DNA of 53,987 nt from CAVXFS01 sp049582805 (GCA_049582805.1 JBAUUR010000116.1:1-53987); one strand, 5' to 3'; positions 34,998 through 42,596 are shown, counted from the first letter of the stretch. The notes: a model not told the origin generated them from the letters alone. A program made the numbers and translations.

Positions 34998-35612
34998 TCA
35001 TGGCTTGATTGCATCGATTATCAGCGAGGTATAGGCCGTGGGATTGACCTTGTTGCGCGGATCATAACGGGTAGACCGCCTGACATGGCCCCCCTCAATA
35101 TCCCAATCTTCATGATGGAAGCTGCCCTGTTCATCGAACCATTCGCGCAAGCGGATTTTATATCCGGCCTTTTCAAGCAGCGCCGAAAGCGTTTGGCAGG
35201 TATACAGTACCTTGTGATCATCCGCTCCGGGACCATAACCACCCGGCCTGACCTCGGCAATGTAATCCGCATCGGGGTGAAATCCATCCGGCACCGCAAT
35301 GCGCAATATTCCACCCGGTTTCAAATAAGCAAAACAGTTGCGGCAAGCTGTCATGCCATCTTCCGCAGAAAGATGTTCCCAGACATGCTCCGCAAAAAAA
35401 TTGCTGACCGAGCCAGGTTCGAATAACGCGGCAAATGTTCGCTCATCGGTTAAATCCAGTAACGGGTAATTGGTGCTGATCCACCGCTTTTGCTCCGTGG
35501 TGGCTGAACCTATCATGATTTTCAGGTCATCGTGAAACTGCCGGATAGACCTCTTCACACGAATTTTATCCAGTCGTGTCTTTAACGAACGCTTCAGTTG
35601 TTTAAGGGTCAT
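34998..35612 (-). CDS. SAM-dependent methyltransferase (short, Ubi/type-11-like)
   Basis: A 204-residue protein with VSNFFAEHVWEHLSAEDG in place of a usual motif I/II, then KPGGILRIAVPDGFHPDADY and a C-terminal WFDEQGSFHHEDWDIEGG. The glycine motif I is missing, as in other members of this short polysaccharide-locus type, which often start at the motif II region. Its last codons are duplicated at 34153-34235 beyond the TA pair. Target unknown. Confidence 0.82.
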   Translation of the reverse strand: MTLKQLKRSLKTRLDKIRVKRSIRQFHDDLKIMIGSATTEQKRWISTNYPLLDLTDERTFAALFEPGSVSNFFAEHVWEHLSAEDGMTACRNCFAYLKPGGILRIAVPDGFHPDADYIAEVRPGGYGPGADDHKVLYTCQTLSALLEKAGYKIRLREWFDEQGSFHHEDWDIEGGHVRRSTRYDPRNKVNPTAYTSLIIDAIKP

Positions 35613-35650
35613 TTTACAAAACGATACACTTGAAGTGGCTCTCAGTGGTG

Positions 35651-35748
35651 AGACAGGTATTCGGTTAGGACGCGCACATTGGTATCAAACGAGTAGAAAT
35701 GTTCATATGCCGCAAAAGCAGAAGCCCGATAATGGCCGTAGCCAGTGA
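35651..35748 (-). pseudogene. GT4 gene fragment, 3'-proximal half
   Basis: Corresponds to 39401-39497 of the intact GT4 gene (shared GGTATCAAACGAGTAGAAAT and GTTCATATGCCGCAAAAGC). Its continuation is found at 36201-36240, on the far side of a hicB/hicA' insert. Confidence 0.85.
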
Positions 35749-35774
35749 CACCACCAAACTACAGGCCTTGTCTG

Positions 35775-36116
35775 CTAGGCCGCGTGGTATGTTTCTTTCT
35801 CCAGGGCAGCAACGATCAGGCTGTTCAAACTCACGCCGCGCCGCGCCGCTTCGAGCGCAATCTGACGGTGCAGGTCACGGCCAACTCGCACATTGAATGA
35901 CCCCTTAAAAGGTTGCTCTGGTGTTATTTCCCGCTCGCTGCACATGGCAAGATAATCATCAACAGCGGCATGAAAATCTTGCCGCAAACCTTTCACATCT
36001 TTTCCTTCATAGCTGATCAGGGCGCGAATAAACTGCACTTTGCCAAACAGAACGTTGTCACCATCGCTATATTCAACAGAGCCGGTATAGCCCTTGTATT
36101 CCATTACATTTTTCAT
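35775..36116 (-). CDS. hicB: HicB-family antitoxin
   Basis: A 113-residue protein with the HicB partial RNase-H-like fold (EYKGYTGSVEYSDGDNVLFG, ISYEGKDVKGLRQDFHAAVD) and a C-terminal RHH DNA-binding domain (GSFNVRVGRDLHRQIALEA, then GVSLNSLIVAALEKE). Start ATG 36116 has AGGAGG upstream. It overlaps the stop of a truncated hicA, so the antitoxin is intact but its toxin is not. Confidence 0.9.
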   Translation of the reverse strand: MKNVMEYKGYTGSVEYSDGDNVLFGKVQFIRALISYEGKDVKGLRQDFHAAVDDYLAMCSEREITPEQPFKGSFNVRVGRDLHRQIALEAARRGVSLNSLIVAALEKETYHAA

Positions 36117-36200
36117 AGCAAACCCTCCTGTTTCAAAACGTCCAGCACTTGATCGACTTGATAGGGCTTCAACACGGGCGAAGGATGCGGCTTGTGCATC
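36113..36200 (-). pseudogene. hicA: 3' remnant of hicA toxin gene
   Basis: The last ~28 codons of a HicA-like toxin: KPHPSPVLKPYQVDQVLDVL and KQEGLL-stop, in ATGA overlap with hicB. The RNA-binding core and catalytic His are missing; the upstream side runs straight into a GT4 gene fragment. Confidence 0.75.
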
Positions 36201-36240
36201 AACAATCCTGCCAACCGCTTCCGGCACCTGATCAATACGA
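36201..36240 (-). pseudogene. GT4 gene fragment, other half
   Basis: Plus-strand ATCCTGCCAACCGCTTCCGG onward matches 39498-39540 of the intact GT4 gene and continues precisely where 35651-35748 stops. The two halves are therefore one copy split by a ~452-bp insert. Confidence 0.8.
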
Positions 36241-36317
36241 ATAACATTATATCGGCGTCAATCGGGAACATCGGTCAGCCGATCGGTGGAAAGGAACTTT
36301 GGATTATTTAACTGCTG

Positions 36318-36629
36318 TTAACTTCCCTCGGATGGTTTCTGCAACGCACCTGCAATATACGATGGCCTCTGTCTACAATCCAGCACTCTCCATACCTGAA
36401 TAACGTCGCCATTCAGCCGATAGTAAATCGCGTAGGGAAATCGCTTGGAGAGCGCACGGTAATACCCAAAGAACTGCTGATGGATGCCTGCGTAAAGCAA
36501 GAGCGCATCAATATCCTAAAACAGCGAATCAAGAAAATACACGCCCAATCCTTCCTGCTGCTGCTCATAGAACCATTGACCGCTTTGAATGTCGCGCATC
36601 GCGACACTCAATATCTCGATTTTCTTCAC
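36318..36629 (-). pseudogene. RelE/ParE-family toxin gene with internal amber codon
   Basis: From GTG 36629 the frame reads KKIEILSVAMRDIQSGQWFY and QQQEGLGVYFLDSLF, then TAG at 36516-36518 (codon 38). It continues as a normal ParE-like toxin (DIDALLLYAGIHQQFFGYYR, then YAIYYRLNGDVIQVWRVLDC) to the true stop. Conserved residues around the amber suggest a single substitution in an otherwise intact 103-residue toxin. The antitoxin upstream is intact and overlaps by 4 bases. Confidence 0.85.
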
Positions 36630-36835
36630 ACAGTGCCGTCGCGCAAAATTTTCTTGGCGACCTCCCAGGAAACCAAATCGGCTTGCTTCTCCTCATAAGC
36701 GCGCTCGGCCTTCTTTAGCTCATCCGCATGCCATTCAGGCGAAGGCATCATCTCTGTATCGTGTACCAAGTCATCCCAGATAGCTTCGAGCATGCGCAGT
36801 TTTTCAGCACGCGAAAACTTTTCCATATTCAACAT
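36626..36835 (-). CDS. Addiction-module antitoxin (small, RelB/ParD-partner type)
   Basis: A 69-residue helical acidic/basic protein (MLNMEKFSRAEKLRMLEAIW, DLVHDTEMMPSPEWHADEL, KAERAYEEKQADLVSWEVAK) typical of the short addiction-module proteins that accompany RelE/ParE-like toxins. No separate DNA-binding domain is evident. A nested ATG at residue 4 is an alternative start. The toxin downstream is broken. Confidence 0.85.
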   Translation of the reverse strand: MLNMEKFSRAEKLRMLEAIWDDLVHDTEMMPSPEWHADELKKAERAYEEKQADLVSWEVAKKILRDGTV

Positions 36836-36975
36836 AATTTACCCCTTGATCTTAACCAGATTCAAACACAATGATCTCGGATTTATCCAGAGGGAGCAAG
36901 AGGGAAATTTCAAAACACAAGATTTGCACGCCACTGTTCCGTAATCCCTCTTGCCTCCTTTAGTGGATATGAATA

Positions 36976-37062
36976 TCACGGCTTGCGCAGAAAGAAGAGG
37001 CGGTTGTCGCCCATGTTCAGCGAATCGAAGAAGCGCGTAAGTACACGATGGGGTAGCCGATG
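36976..37062 (-). pseudogene. 3' remnant of a methyltransferase gene
   Basis: Reads HRLPHRVLTRFFDSLNMGDN, then RLFFLRKP-stop, a typical end of a class I methyltransferase of sugar loci. No upstream part is present. The extended vapC reading frame (37017-37571) runs over its first ~15 codons in another frame. Confidence 0.6.
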
Positions 37063-37571
37063 CAGGATGTGCCGACGCAGGAGGCGCATCGTTTGCGATT
37101 GATGCGCTTCGACCTCAGCACATCCTGCATTGGCTCTGAATTCAGGGCTTGGTACGATCCCCAGGGATTGAATATCTCAACGCCGGCAGATTCGAAATCT
37201 GCCACATTCCGCGTTACAACCGTCATTCCATGAACCAGTGCCGTTGCGGCTATCAGCGCGTCTCGCTGCGCTCGTGGGTCAGGCACATGCAGCTTTGCAC
37301 AGCGTTGCGCAACGGCAATATCAACAGCGAGAATACGGCCAGAGAACGCCGGAAGCACATGACCATCGAGCCAAGTGCGCAGCATGGCTCCTTGCGCTGG
37401 ATCGCGCCGCTCGATCAGGAGTATTCCAGTTTCCAGCTCCAGAATAGTGATGGCAGACAAAAACAGACTCGTTGCTGAAACGCTATTCGCCCATGCCTCG
37501 ACATTCTTATCCGCCTTGCCGCCTTTTGCTTTGCTTAATTCGGAAACGATATTGGTGTCCAGCAAGTACAT
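37017..37571 (-). CDS. VapC/FitB-type PIN toxin with abnormal C-terminal extension
   Basis: Residues 1 to about 140 are a complete PIN toxin: MYLLDTNIVSELSKAKGG (Asp5), TILELETGILLIERRD (Glu), PRAQRDALIAATALVHGM (Asp) and VTRNVADFESAGVEIFNPW. Homologues end right after NPW. Here the stop is lost and ~43 residues follow, encoded by a palindrome (37063-37137) and part of a methyltransferase remnant. The extension contains three Cys and many Arg. Activity uncertain. It overlaps the antitoxin stop by one base. Confidence 0.8.
   Translation of the reverse strand: MYLLDTNIVSELSKAKGGKADKNVEAWANSVSATSLFLSAITILELETGILLIERRDPAQGAMLRTWLDGHVLPAFSGRILAVDIAVAQRCAKLHVPDPRAQRDALIAATALVHGMTVVTRNVADFESAGVEIFNPWGSYQALNSEPMQDVLRSKRINRKRCASCVGTSCIGYPIVYLRASSIR
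37063..37137. repeat. 75-bp nested palindrome at the vapC 3' end
   Basis: Outer arms GATGCAGGATGTGC and GCACATCCTGCAT(TG), inner arms GGCGCATC and GATGCGC(TT). It sits exactly where the normal toxin stop should be and encodes part of the extension. Confidence 0.75.
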
Positions 37572-37828
37572 CAGGACAAGTCCGCTGGCCGGTAAATATC
37601 ATCACCTAACCGGGGCGTTTCAAAATCAATGTCTTCAACGCCTGGCATAGCCAACAGATCAACGATGCTCGTATGGCTGCGCGTGATCCTCTGGTATTCC
37701 TCAATAGTCAGCAACACATGCGCTGGCTGGCCACGATCCGTAATGAACACAGGGCCTGATTTGGCAGTCTTCTTTGCACCGCTGGCATCCTGGTTGAACT
37801 CTCGACTGGTAAATGTGGTGATAGTCAT
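37571..37828 (-). CDS. Phd/YefM-family antitoxin
   Basis: An 85-residue antitoxin: TFTSREFNQDASGAKKTAKS, then GPVFITDRGQPAHVLLTIEE YQR (the Phd N-domain), and an acidic toxin-binding tail DIDFETPRLGDDIYRPADL. Upstream are short repeats around TGTAG/CTACA (about 37842-37866), a likely operator. Pairs with the PIN toxin that follows. Confidence 0.9.
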   Translation of the reverse strand: MTITTFTSREFNQDASGAKKTAKSGPVFITDRGQPAHVLLTIEEYQRITRSHTSIVDLLAMPGVEDIDFETPRLGDDIYRPADLS

Positions 37829-37892
37829 AATCGCACCCTCCTACAGAATGTAGGAACGTTACTACATTTGCAAAGTCTTCAGCAATAGATTG

Positions 37893-38036
37893 TTAACAGC
37901 CTATCGGAAATATCACAGTTGCCATGCAGCCGCGCACCTGATGATAGCCCAGCGATTCGCCGTAACCAGCCGTGCTGACCTGCTGATCCACAAATTCCTT
38001 TAGTACATCGGGAAGAGAAATGTTCATTGTTGACAT
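37893..38036 (-). pseudogene. parD: Truncated parD antitoxin fused to a methyltransferase-like fragment
   Basis: Starts as a normal ParD (MSTMNISLPDVLKEFVDQQV, STAGYGES). At the point where SEYIRELI should follow, it switches in frame to LGYHQVRGCMATVIF, which is homologous to the fragment at 39232-39367. No parE gene follows. The hybrid is 47 residues; the RHH domain is incomplete. Confidence 0.75.
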
Positions 38037-38151
38037 GCTGGCAAGTCCAGTTGGTTTGGCAAAGACATTGGTCAAGCAAATGGGTTGACCATGCGCAATC
38101 GTCCTTCAATTTTCTGGCTGTTCTGCATATCTTCTGTGTAGAGGGTATGGA

Positions 38152-38235
38152 TCAGCCAGGTTCAGACAACATCAGGTGGACGCTGCCAATTTCGACCGCA
38201 GCGTCGGTGCGGAAAATAACTTTCAAGTAACTCAC
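38152..38235 (-). pseudogene. 5' fragment of a pseG-like gene
   Basis: GTG at 38235 (overlapping the TGA of the broken vapC) starts SYLKVIFRTDAAVEIGSVHL, a close match from memory to the N-terminus of PseG, the UDP-sugar hydrolase of pseudaminic acid synthesis (MKVIFRxDAxxxIGxGHxMRC). After 27 codons the frame stops. No other pse gene is in the window. Confidence 0.6.
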
Positions 38236-38614
38236 TCCTGTTTGGCACCTAAGTGCACTACCGCTAAAAGGTGCTGGTCCAGTGTCAATAGTTCGGTGCC
38301 AGAACACAGGGCGGTTGCGGCAATGATCGCGTCTGGCAGTTTGATCTTACGCGACTGGCCAGTTCAATCACCACATCTTCAATGTCTCGGGTCAAAGGCA
38401 AATAGGTTAGGCGCTCAAGCCTCTGTCTGATTAGCAACTCTTCCTCCCGTGTGATGCTTTGAAAGCCAAGCAATTCCATGCGAGTAATAGCGCTATATGA
38501 ACACTCGCCAGCAAGAAGCCGACGCGAAGACAACTCCGCAAGCACGAGAGAATTGGATTTCAGAATACCAAGAATGAAATTGGTATCCAGCAAATATTTA
38601 ATTCCATTCATCAC
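38232..38614 (-). pseudogene. vapC: vapC toxin gene with frameshift
   Basis: Starts as a PIN toxin (MMNGIKYLLDTNFILGILKS, then TRMELLGFQ and LTRDIEDVVIELASRVR). The frame then shifts near 38353 and runs to an early stop. In the next frame the natural C-terminal half is present: KIKLPDAIIAATALCSGTEL and LTLDQHLLAVVHLGAKQE. A small indel therefore separates two otherwise conserved halves. Catalytic Asp of the second half is lost from the product. Confidence 0.85.
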
Positions 38615-38822
38615 GCAACTGTTTCTGAATCACCAAGGGATCGCCTGCAAACGTGGCCGAACTTTCCAATCCGCCTGCTAAATCAACCAATAACTCATCG
38701 TTTGAATGTACTTGCCTATGGATCATCTTCGCGCGCAAAAATTCTGCAAAATCCAGAAGCTCTGCGATGACTGGCTCCGGCAGATCTTGCACCGCTTTAT
38801 ATAGTTTTTCTGTCGTAGTCAT
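38598..38822 (-). CDS. DUF2281-type antitoxin
   Basis: A 74-residue protein (TTTEKLYKAVQDLPEPVIAE, LLDFAEFLRAKM) of the VapB-like DUF2281 kind, intact, starting at ATG 38822 (alternative 38837). It overlaps the start of the frameshifted vapC by 17 bases. Antitoxin intact, toxin broken. Confidence 0.85.
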   Translation of the reverse strand: MTTTEKLYKAVQDLPEPVIAELLDFAEFLRAKMIHRQVHSNDELLVDLAGGLESSATFAGDPLVIQKQLRDEWN

Positions 38823-38841
38823 AACGTATCCTTTCATTAGA

Positions 38842-38898
38842 TCAAAGGCCGATATAGCGCAGGCACCGGATCGTGTCGATAAATACCTTACCTGGCAT
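38842..38898 (-). pseudogene. vapC: vapC toxin gene truncated after nine codons
   Basis: ATG 38898 overlaps the antitoxin end and reads MPGKVFIDT, the start of a PIN domain including its first Asp. It then joins unrelated sequence and stops after 18 residues. Confidence 0.7.
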
Positions 38899-39106
38899 TG
38901 GCATCGTCCCGGTCAAATTTATATCCGCTAATGTCCCCCTTGAAGCTTCGGAAAAAAGTTTCGATTTCCCCAGCAGTTTTAGGTGCAGACGCCAGATTTG
39001 CGGGCAACTGTCTGACCTTGAGGAAGGCAATAAAATCCAATATCTCAACCTGTTTTTCAGGGGGCAGGGTTTCAGCTTCCCGTGCAATGATGTCGGAATA
39101 TCCCAT
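38888..39106 (-). CDS. DUF2281-type antitoxin, toxin lost
   Basis: A 72-residue protein: MGYSDIIAREAETLPPEKQV, EILDFIAFLKVRQLP, and a tail GEIETFFRSFKGDISGYKF. Homologous in layout to the neighbouring antitoxin but distinct. Its toxin has been reduced to nine codons, leaving an orphan. Confidence 0.82.
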   Translation of the reverse strand: MGYSDIIAREAETLPPEKQVEILDFIAFLKVRQLPANLASAPKTAGEIETFFRSFKGDISGYKFDRDDANAR

Positions 39107-39231
39107 GTGTGCGTTTCCTTTATCCGTCGTAATTTTAGCAGCTACAATAACCCAACAATATGAGATTGTTCATAAGCCTGCGGAATTAAAAATTTATTCT
39201 GGCGCTTAAACAGCCATAACACAATACCTTG

Positions 39232-39367
39232 CTACATCCAATAGCCACGCCGGAATATTGCGGCTGCCATGCAGCCGCGCGCCCGATGATAGTCAAGCGA
39301 TCCACCGAATTGGCAGCCGATATCCAGTATGCGCACATTGCGCAGGATCCAGTGGAACAGCGAACTT
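39232..39367 (-). pseudogene. 5'/motif-I fragment of a methyltransferase-like gene
   Basis: Directly after the GT4 stop, a frame reads SSLFHWILRNVRILDIGCQF, then GGSLDYHRARG, a SAM-binding motif I, and ends at a stop after about 45 residues. A diverged copy of its end is fused to parD at 37893-37958. Confidence 0.6.
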
Positions 39368-40576
39368 TTATCTCCCCCCAGCCAGGCCTTGATCAACGCG
39401 CGACAGGTATTCAACCAGCTTGCGGACGTTGGTATCAAACGAGTAGAAATGTTCATATGCCGCAAAAGCTGCGGCCCGATAGCGGTCGTAGTCAGCGTCT
39501 ATCCTGCCAACCGCTTCCGGCACCTGCTCAATACGCTCAACGAGTTCACCGCAATGATGCTGCTGCATCAGCAATTCGTAGCTTTCGTTCGAATAAGCAA
39601 TCAACGGCAGACCTGATTGCATATAGTAGGCGATCTTCTCCGAGGAAAATGCCGTCAGCCTGTCATTGATGATGTCATTGGTGTAGAAGGCAAGGCCGAT
39701 ATGCGCAGACGACACCATTTCCGGTATGTCCTTGCTGTCTATTATTTCCCGGGAAAAGAAAACTCTTCCACCGTGATCGTTCCCGGTCGGCACGCCAGGC
39801 AAGATCGAGCCGTGCAAAACCAGCACCAGATCATCTCCAAGCCGTCCGGCACATTCGATCAGTTCGATCGCGCCGCGTTCCTTGCAAACCTGCCCGACAT
39901 ACAAAACAATCCTTTTGCTGGAATCAATGCCGAGTTTCTCGTGCAGGAACCAGCTTTTCTTTTCTACTCTTGCTCCGGTGACCGAGACGGGAATGTAGAT
40001 GACATTGGTTTCCGTGATCCCGTTGCTCTCAAGCAGCGCCTTGCCCCTCAATTCATCCTGCACAATTGTCGCCACCGCGCGGGCATGGTACTTTTTTTCC
40101 AGGCTTCTTATCGAAGCGAACTCGCTCTTGCCTGCGAAGGCTGGATGACCCTCGATATGCAGTTCCAAGCTGTAGTACAGGAACGGCGCCCCGAGTTTTT
40201 CGGAAAGCATTCCCGCCCAAACCAGCCCCCTCTTTTCAACACCGATGAAATAATCGTAGCCGGCATTTCCTGCAACGCTTGCCAGGGTCTTCCTTGTCAC
40301 CTTGGCAATCCTGTCCGGCTGGCGATACCCGAGATTGAACAGCCTGCGTGCATCGCGGACAACCCGGTCGGCAACCCTTTCCATGAAGCTTCTCTTGAAC
40401 AGGTAAACTTTCACCCCGGAATTTTGGCTGAGGGCCGACAAATTGATAAAGGTGGAGTCGCACTGATACAGGTAAACATCCACCTGAAAGCCATTCTCGG
40501 CGAGCTTGATGGCCAGGTTGGCCGTGTGTATCTGCAATGGCCATTCGTACTGGAAAATCCCGATTTTTTTCGGCAC
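39368..40576 (-). CDS. Glycosyltransferase family 4 (GT-B)
   Basis: A 402-residue protein starting at GTG 40576. N-terminus KIGIFQYEWPLQIHTANLAI; middle FLYYSLELHIEGHPAF and IVQDELRGKALLESNG; C-domain SKRIVLYVGQVCKERGAIEL and nucleotide-sugar site FSSEKIAYYMQSGLPLIAYS. Final ~45 codons are duplicated at 35651-35748 plus 36201-36240. Donor unknown. Confidence 0.88.
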   Translation of the reverse strand: MPKKIGIFQYEWPLQIHTANLAIKLAENGFQVDVYLYQCDSTFINLSALSQNSGVKVYLFKRSFMERVADRVVRDARRLFNLGYRQPDRIAKVTRKTLASVAGNAGYDYFIGVEKRGLVWAGMLSEKLGAPFLYYSLELHIEGHPAFAGKSEFASIRSLEKKYHARAVATIVQDELRGKALLESNGITETNVIYIPVSVTGARVEKKSWFLHEKLGIDSSKRIVLYVGQVCKERGAIELIECAGRLGDDLVLVLHGSILPGVPTGNDHGGRVFFSREIIDSKDIPEMVSSAHIGLAFYTNDIINDRLTAFSSEKIAYYMQSGLPLIAYSNESYELLMQQHHCGELVERIEQVPEAVGRIDADYDRYRAAAFAAYEHFYSFDTNVRKLVEYLSRVDQGLAGGR

Positions 40577-40584
40577 GGTTTATT

Positions 40585-41358
40585 TCAGCGGACGCGGGCG
40601 ACGCAGCCTACGCCCCAGGTGTCGCTGCCGGGAGTCTTGCCGCTCATCCATTCTTCCGCCCGTTCCAGGTTGAAGCCGTGCGCCGCCAGATGCTCCATTA
40701 TTTCCGGCAGGAACAAATAGCGCATGCTGTGGGTTTCACGTATTTGCTCCACCTTGCCCGTCGCCTTCCCGGTGATCATCACCTGGTAGTTCACATCCAC
40801 CACATTCTCGTTGGGATGCATCTTTGGTTCGGCGATGCGCAACACCTCGATCTCGTCATCCTCCAGCCGCTTGACGCGCACGACCGGCGGGTCCGTCAAT
40901 ACCGCCGGGCCGTACCAGCAATCAAACACAAACACGCCGCCCGCACCCAGGTGCGCCTTCGCCGTCGCAAACGCTGCCTGCAAATCTTCATTCGTCGTCT
41001 GGTAGCTCATCACATGGAACAGTGAGATCGCGGCATCGTAAGTCTCGCCGGTGCGCACCGTGCGCACATCGCCAAGCCCGAATGACAGTCGCGCCGCGAC
41101 CTCGGGCGGCAAGGCTGCCTTGCGCGATTGCGCGCGGGCTAGCATGGTGTCGCTGATGTCCACGCCGTGGACGGTGTAGCCCATGCGCGCCAAGTGCTCG
41201 GCATGGGCGCCCGTGCCGCATCCCAATTCCAGTATGCGTTTTGCCTGCGGCGCTTGCCGGCGGATATGCGCGGCGACATACTCCGATTCGCCGGCATAAT
41301 CCTTGTCGCGATAGAGCAGGTCGTAATAGCGGGCGTAGGCATCGAAGGCCCGGCTCAT
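40585..41358 (-). CDS. Class I SAM-dependent methyltransferase
   Basis: A 257-residue protein: FDAYARYYDLLYRDKDYAGE, motif I ILELGCGTGAHAEHLARMGY, Asp in VHGVDISDTMLARAQ, motif II YDAAISLFHVMSYQTTNEDL, and AGGVFVFDCWYGPAVLTDPP. It resembles methyltransferases found beside DegT aminotransferases, possibly N-methylating an amino sugar. ATGA overlap with the aminotransferase upstream. Confidence 0.9.
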   Translation of the reverse strand: MSRAFDAYARYYDLLYRDKDYAGESEYVAAHIRRQAPQAKRILELGCGTGAHAEHLARMGYTVHGVDISDTMLARAQSRKAALPPEVAARLSFGLGDVRTVRTGETYDAAISLFHVMSYQTTNEDLQAAFATAKAHLGAGGVFVFDCWYGPAVLTDPPVVRVKRLEDDEIEVLRIAEPKMHPNENVVDVNYQVMITGKATGKVEQIRETHSMRYLFLPEIMEHLAAHGFNLERAEEWMSGKTPGSDTWGVGCVARVR

Positions 41359-42479
41359 CGCAGAACTTCCTGCACCGCCGCTGCGGATCGTTGCATTTGC
41401 TCGTCGGTCAGCGCCATGCCGCTGGGGATGTAGAAGCCGCGCCGGGCGATGCGTTCCGCCACCGGATAACTTTCACCGGCAAACATCCCCATCTTCCGGA
41501 ACACCGGCTGCTCGTGCATCGGCCAGAAGAACGGGCGCGTGCCGATTCCCAGCTTGCCCAGGCGGGCCATCGCCTCCCTGGCATCGAAGGGCACGCTGTC
41601 GTTCAGTACCAGGCCGTACACCCAATTGATGTTGTGCGCATAATCGGTCTGCGCCAGCGGCAGTTGAATGCCCGGCGTACCCGCCAGCAATCGGGTATAG
41701 CGCGCGCCCATGCGGCGCTTGATGCCAACGAACTCATCCAGCCGCTCCAGTTGCGCGACACCCAGCGCCGCCTGCAGGTTGGTCATGCGAAAATTCCAGC
41801 CCAGCTCTTCATGCACGAACCGCTGCTCCGGCTTGAAACAAAGATTGCGCAAGCTGCGGCATCTCTCGGCGAGCAGGGGATCATCCGTAACGATCATGCC
41901 GCCCTCGCCGGTGGTGATGTGCTTGTTGGGGTAAAAGCTGAACGTGCTGATATCGCCAAAGCTGCCGCACGACTTGCCCCTGTAGGTTTGGCCGTGCATC
42001 TCGGCGGCATCCTCAATCACTTTCAGGCCGTGCTTTTGCGCCAGCGCCAGCAAGGAATCCATTTCCACCGGCAGGCCGAAGATATGCACCACCATGATCG
42101 CCCGCGTGCGCGGCGTGATGCGTGCCTCGACCTGCGCGACATCCATGTTCCAGGTCGCGGGGTCGCAATCCACCACCACCGGCACCGCCCCGGCGCGCAC
42201 TATTGCAGCGGCGCAGGAAATGATCGTGAAGGTGGGCAGGATGACCTCATCGCCCGGCCCGAGACGCAAGGCAGCCACGGCCGCATCCAGCGCCACCGAT
42301 CCGTTGCAAACCGCGACGCCGTACTTGCGCCCGACACGCGCGGCGAACTGCTCCTCGAACTTCTTGATGAACGGCCCCTCGGAGGATATCCAGCCAGTGC
42401 GTATGCACTCGACCAGGTACTTTTCTTCATTGCCGTTCAGCAAGGGTTCGTTGACGGGGATAAAATTGGATTGGCTCAT
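41355..42479 (-). CDS. DegT/DnrJ/EryC1 sugar aminotransferase
   Basis: A 374-residue PLP enzyme, perosamine-synthase-like, which aminates a 4-keto (or 3-keto) nucleotide sugar. Motifs: FIPVNEPLLNGNEEKYL and GWISSEGPFIKKFEEQFA at the N-terminus, EVILPTFTIISCAAA, IEDAAEMHGQTYRGK (Asp), and the PLP lysine in STFSFYPNKHITTGEGG (about residue 184). Its first ~13 codons recur at 43414-43455. The methyltransferase downstream is translationally coupled. Confidence 0.93.
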   Translation of the reverse strand: MSQSNFIPVNEPLLNGNEEKYLVECIRTGWISSEGPFIKKFEEQFAARVGRKYGVAVCNGSVALDAAVAALRLGPGDEVILPTFTIISCAAAIVRAGAVPVVVDCDPATWNMDVAQVEARITPRTRAIMVVHIFGLPVEMDSLLALAQKHGLKVIEDAAEMHGQTYRGKSCGSFGDISTFSFYPNKHITTGEGGMIVTDDPLLAERCRSLRNLCFKPEQRFVHEELGWNFRMTNLQAALGVAQLERLDEFVGIKRRMGARYTRLLAGTPGIQLPLAQTDYAHNINWVYGLVLNDSVPFDAREAMARLGKLGIGTRPFFWPMHEQPVFRKMGMFAGESYPVAERIARRGFYIPSGMALTDEQMQRSAAAVQEVLR

Positions 42480-42482
42480 AGG

Positions 42483-42596
42483 TCAACTGCCTGCTGACAA
42501 CAAATTCGGCCACGCGGGAGACGGAACACGCGAGCGCGCAAAAAATTTAAGCGAAAGAAATCTCTGTTGCTCGGCCTGGGTTGCATCCATAGTCAT
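42483..42596 (-). pseudogene. Truncated partner gene of an MNT nucleotidyltransferase
   Basis: Starting in ATGA overlap with the nucleotidyltransferase, a 37-residue frame (MTMDATQAEQQRFLSLKFFA, then a Pro/Ser-rich end) looks like the first codons of a HEPN-type partner broken off. No HEPN motif remains. This reading is inference from position. Confidence 0.45.

Noticed and set aside
38390..38430. GTTAGGC-like heptamer suggestive of an integron attC core
   Set aside because: It lies in vapC coding sequence, has no paired complementary core at a sensible distance, and no integron integrase is present.
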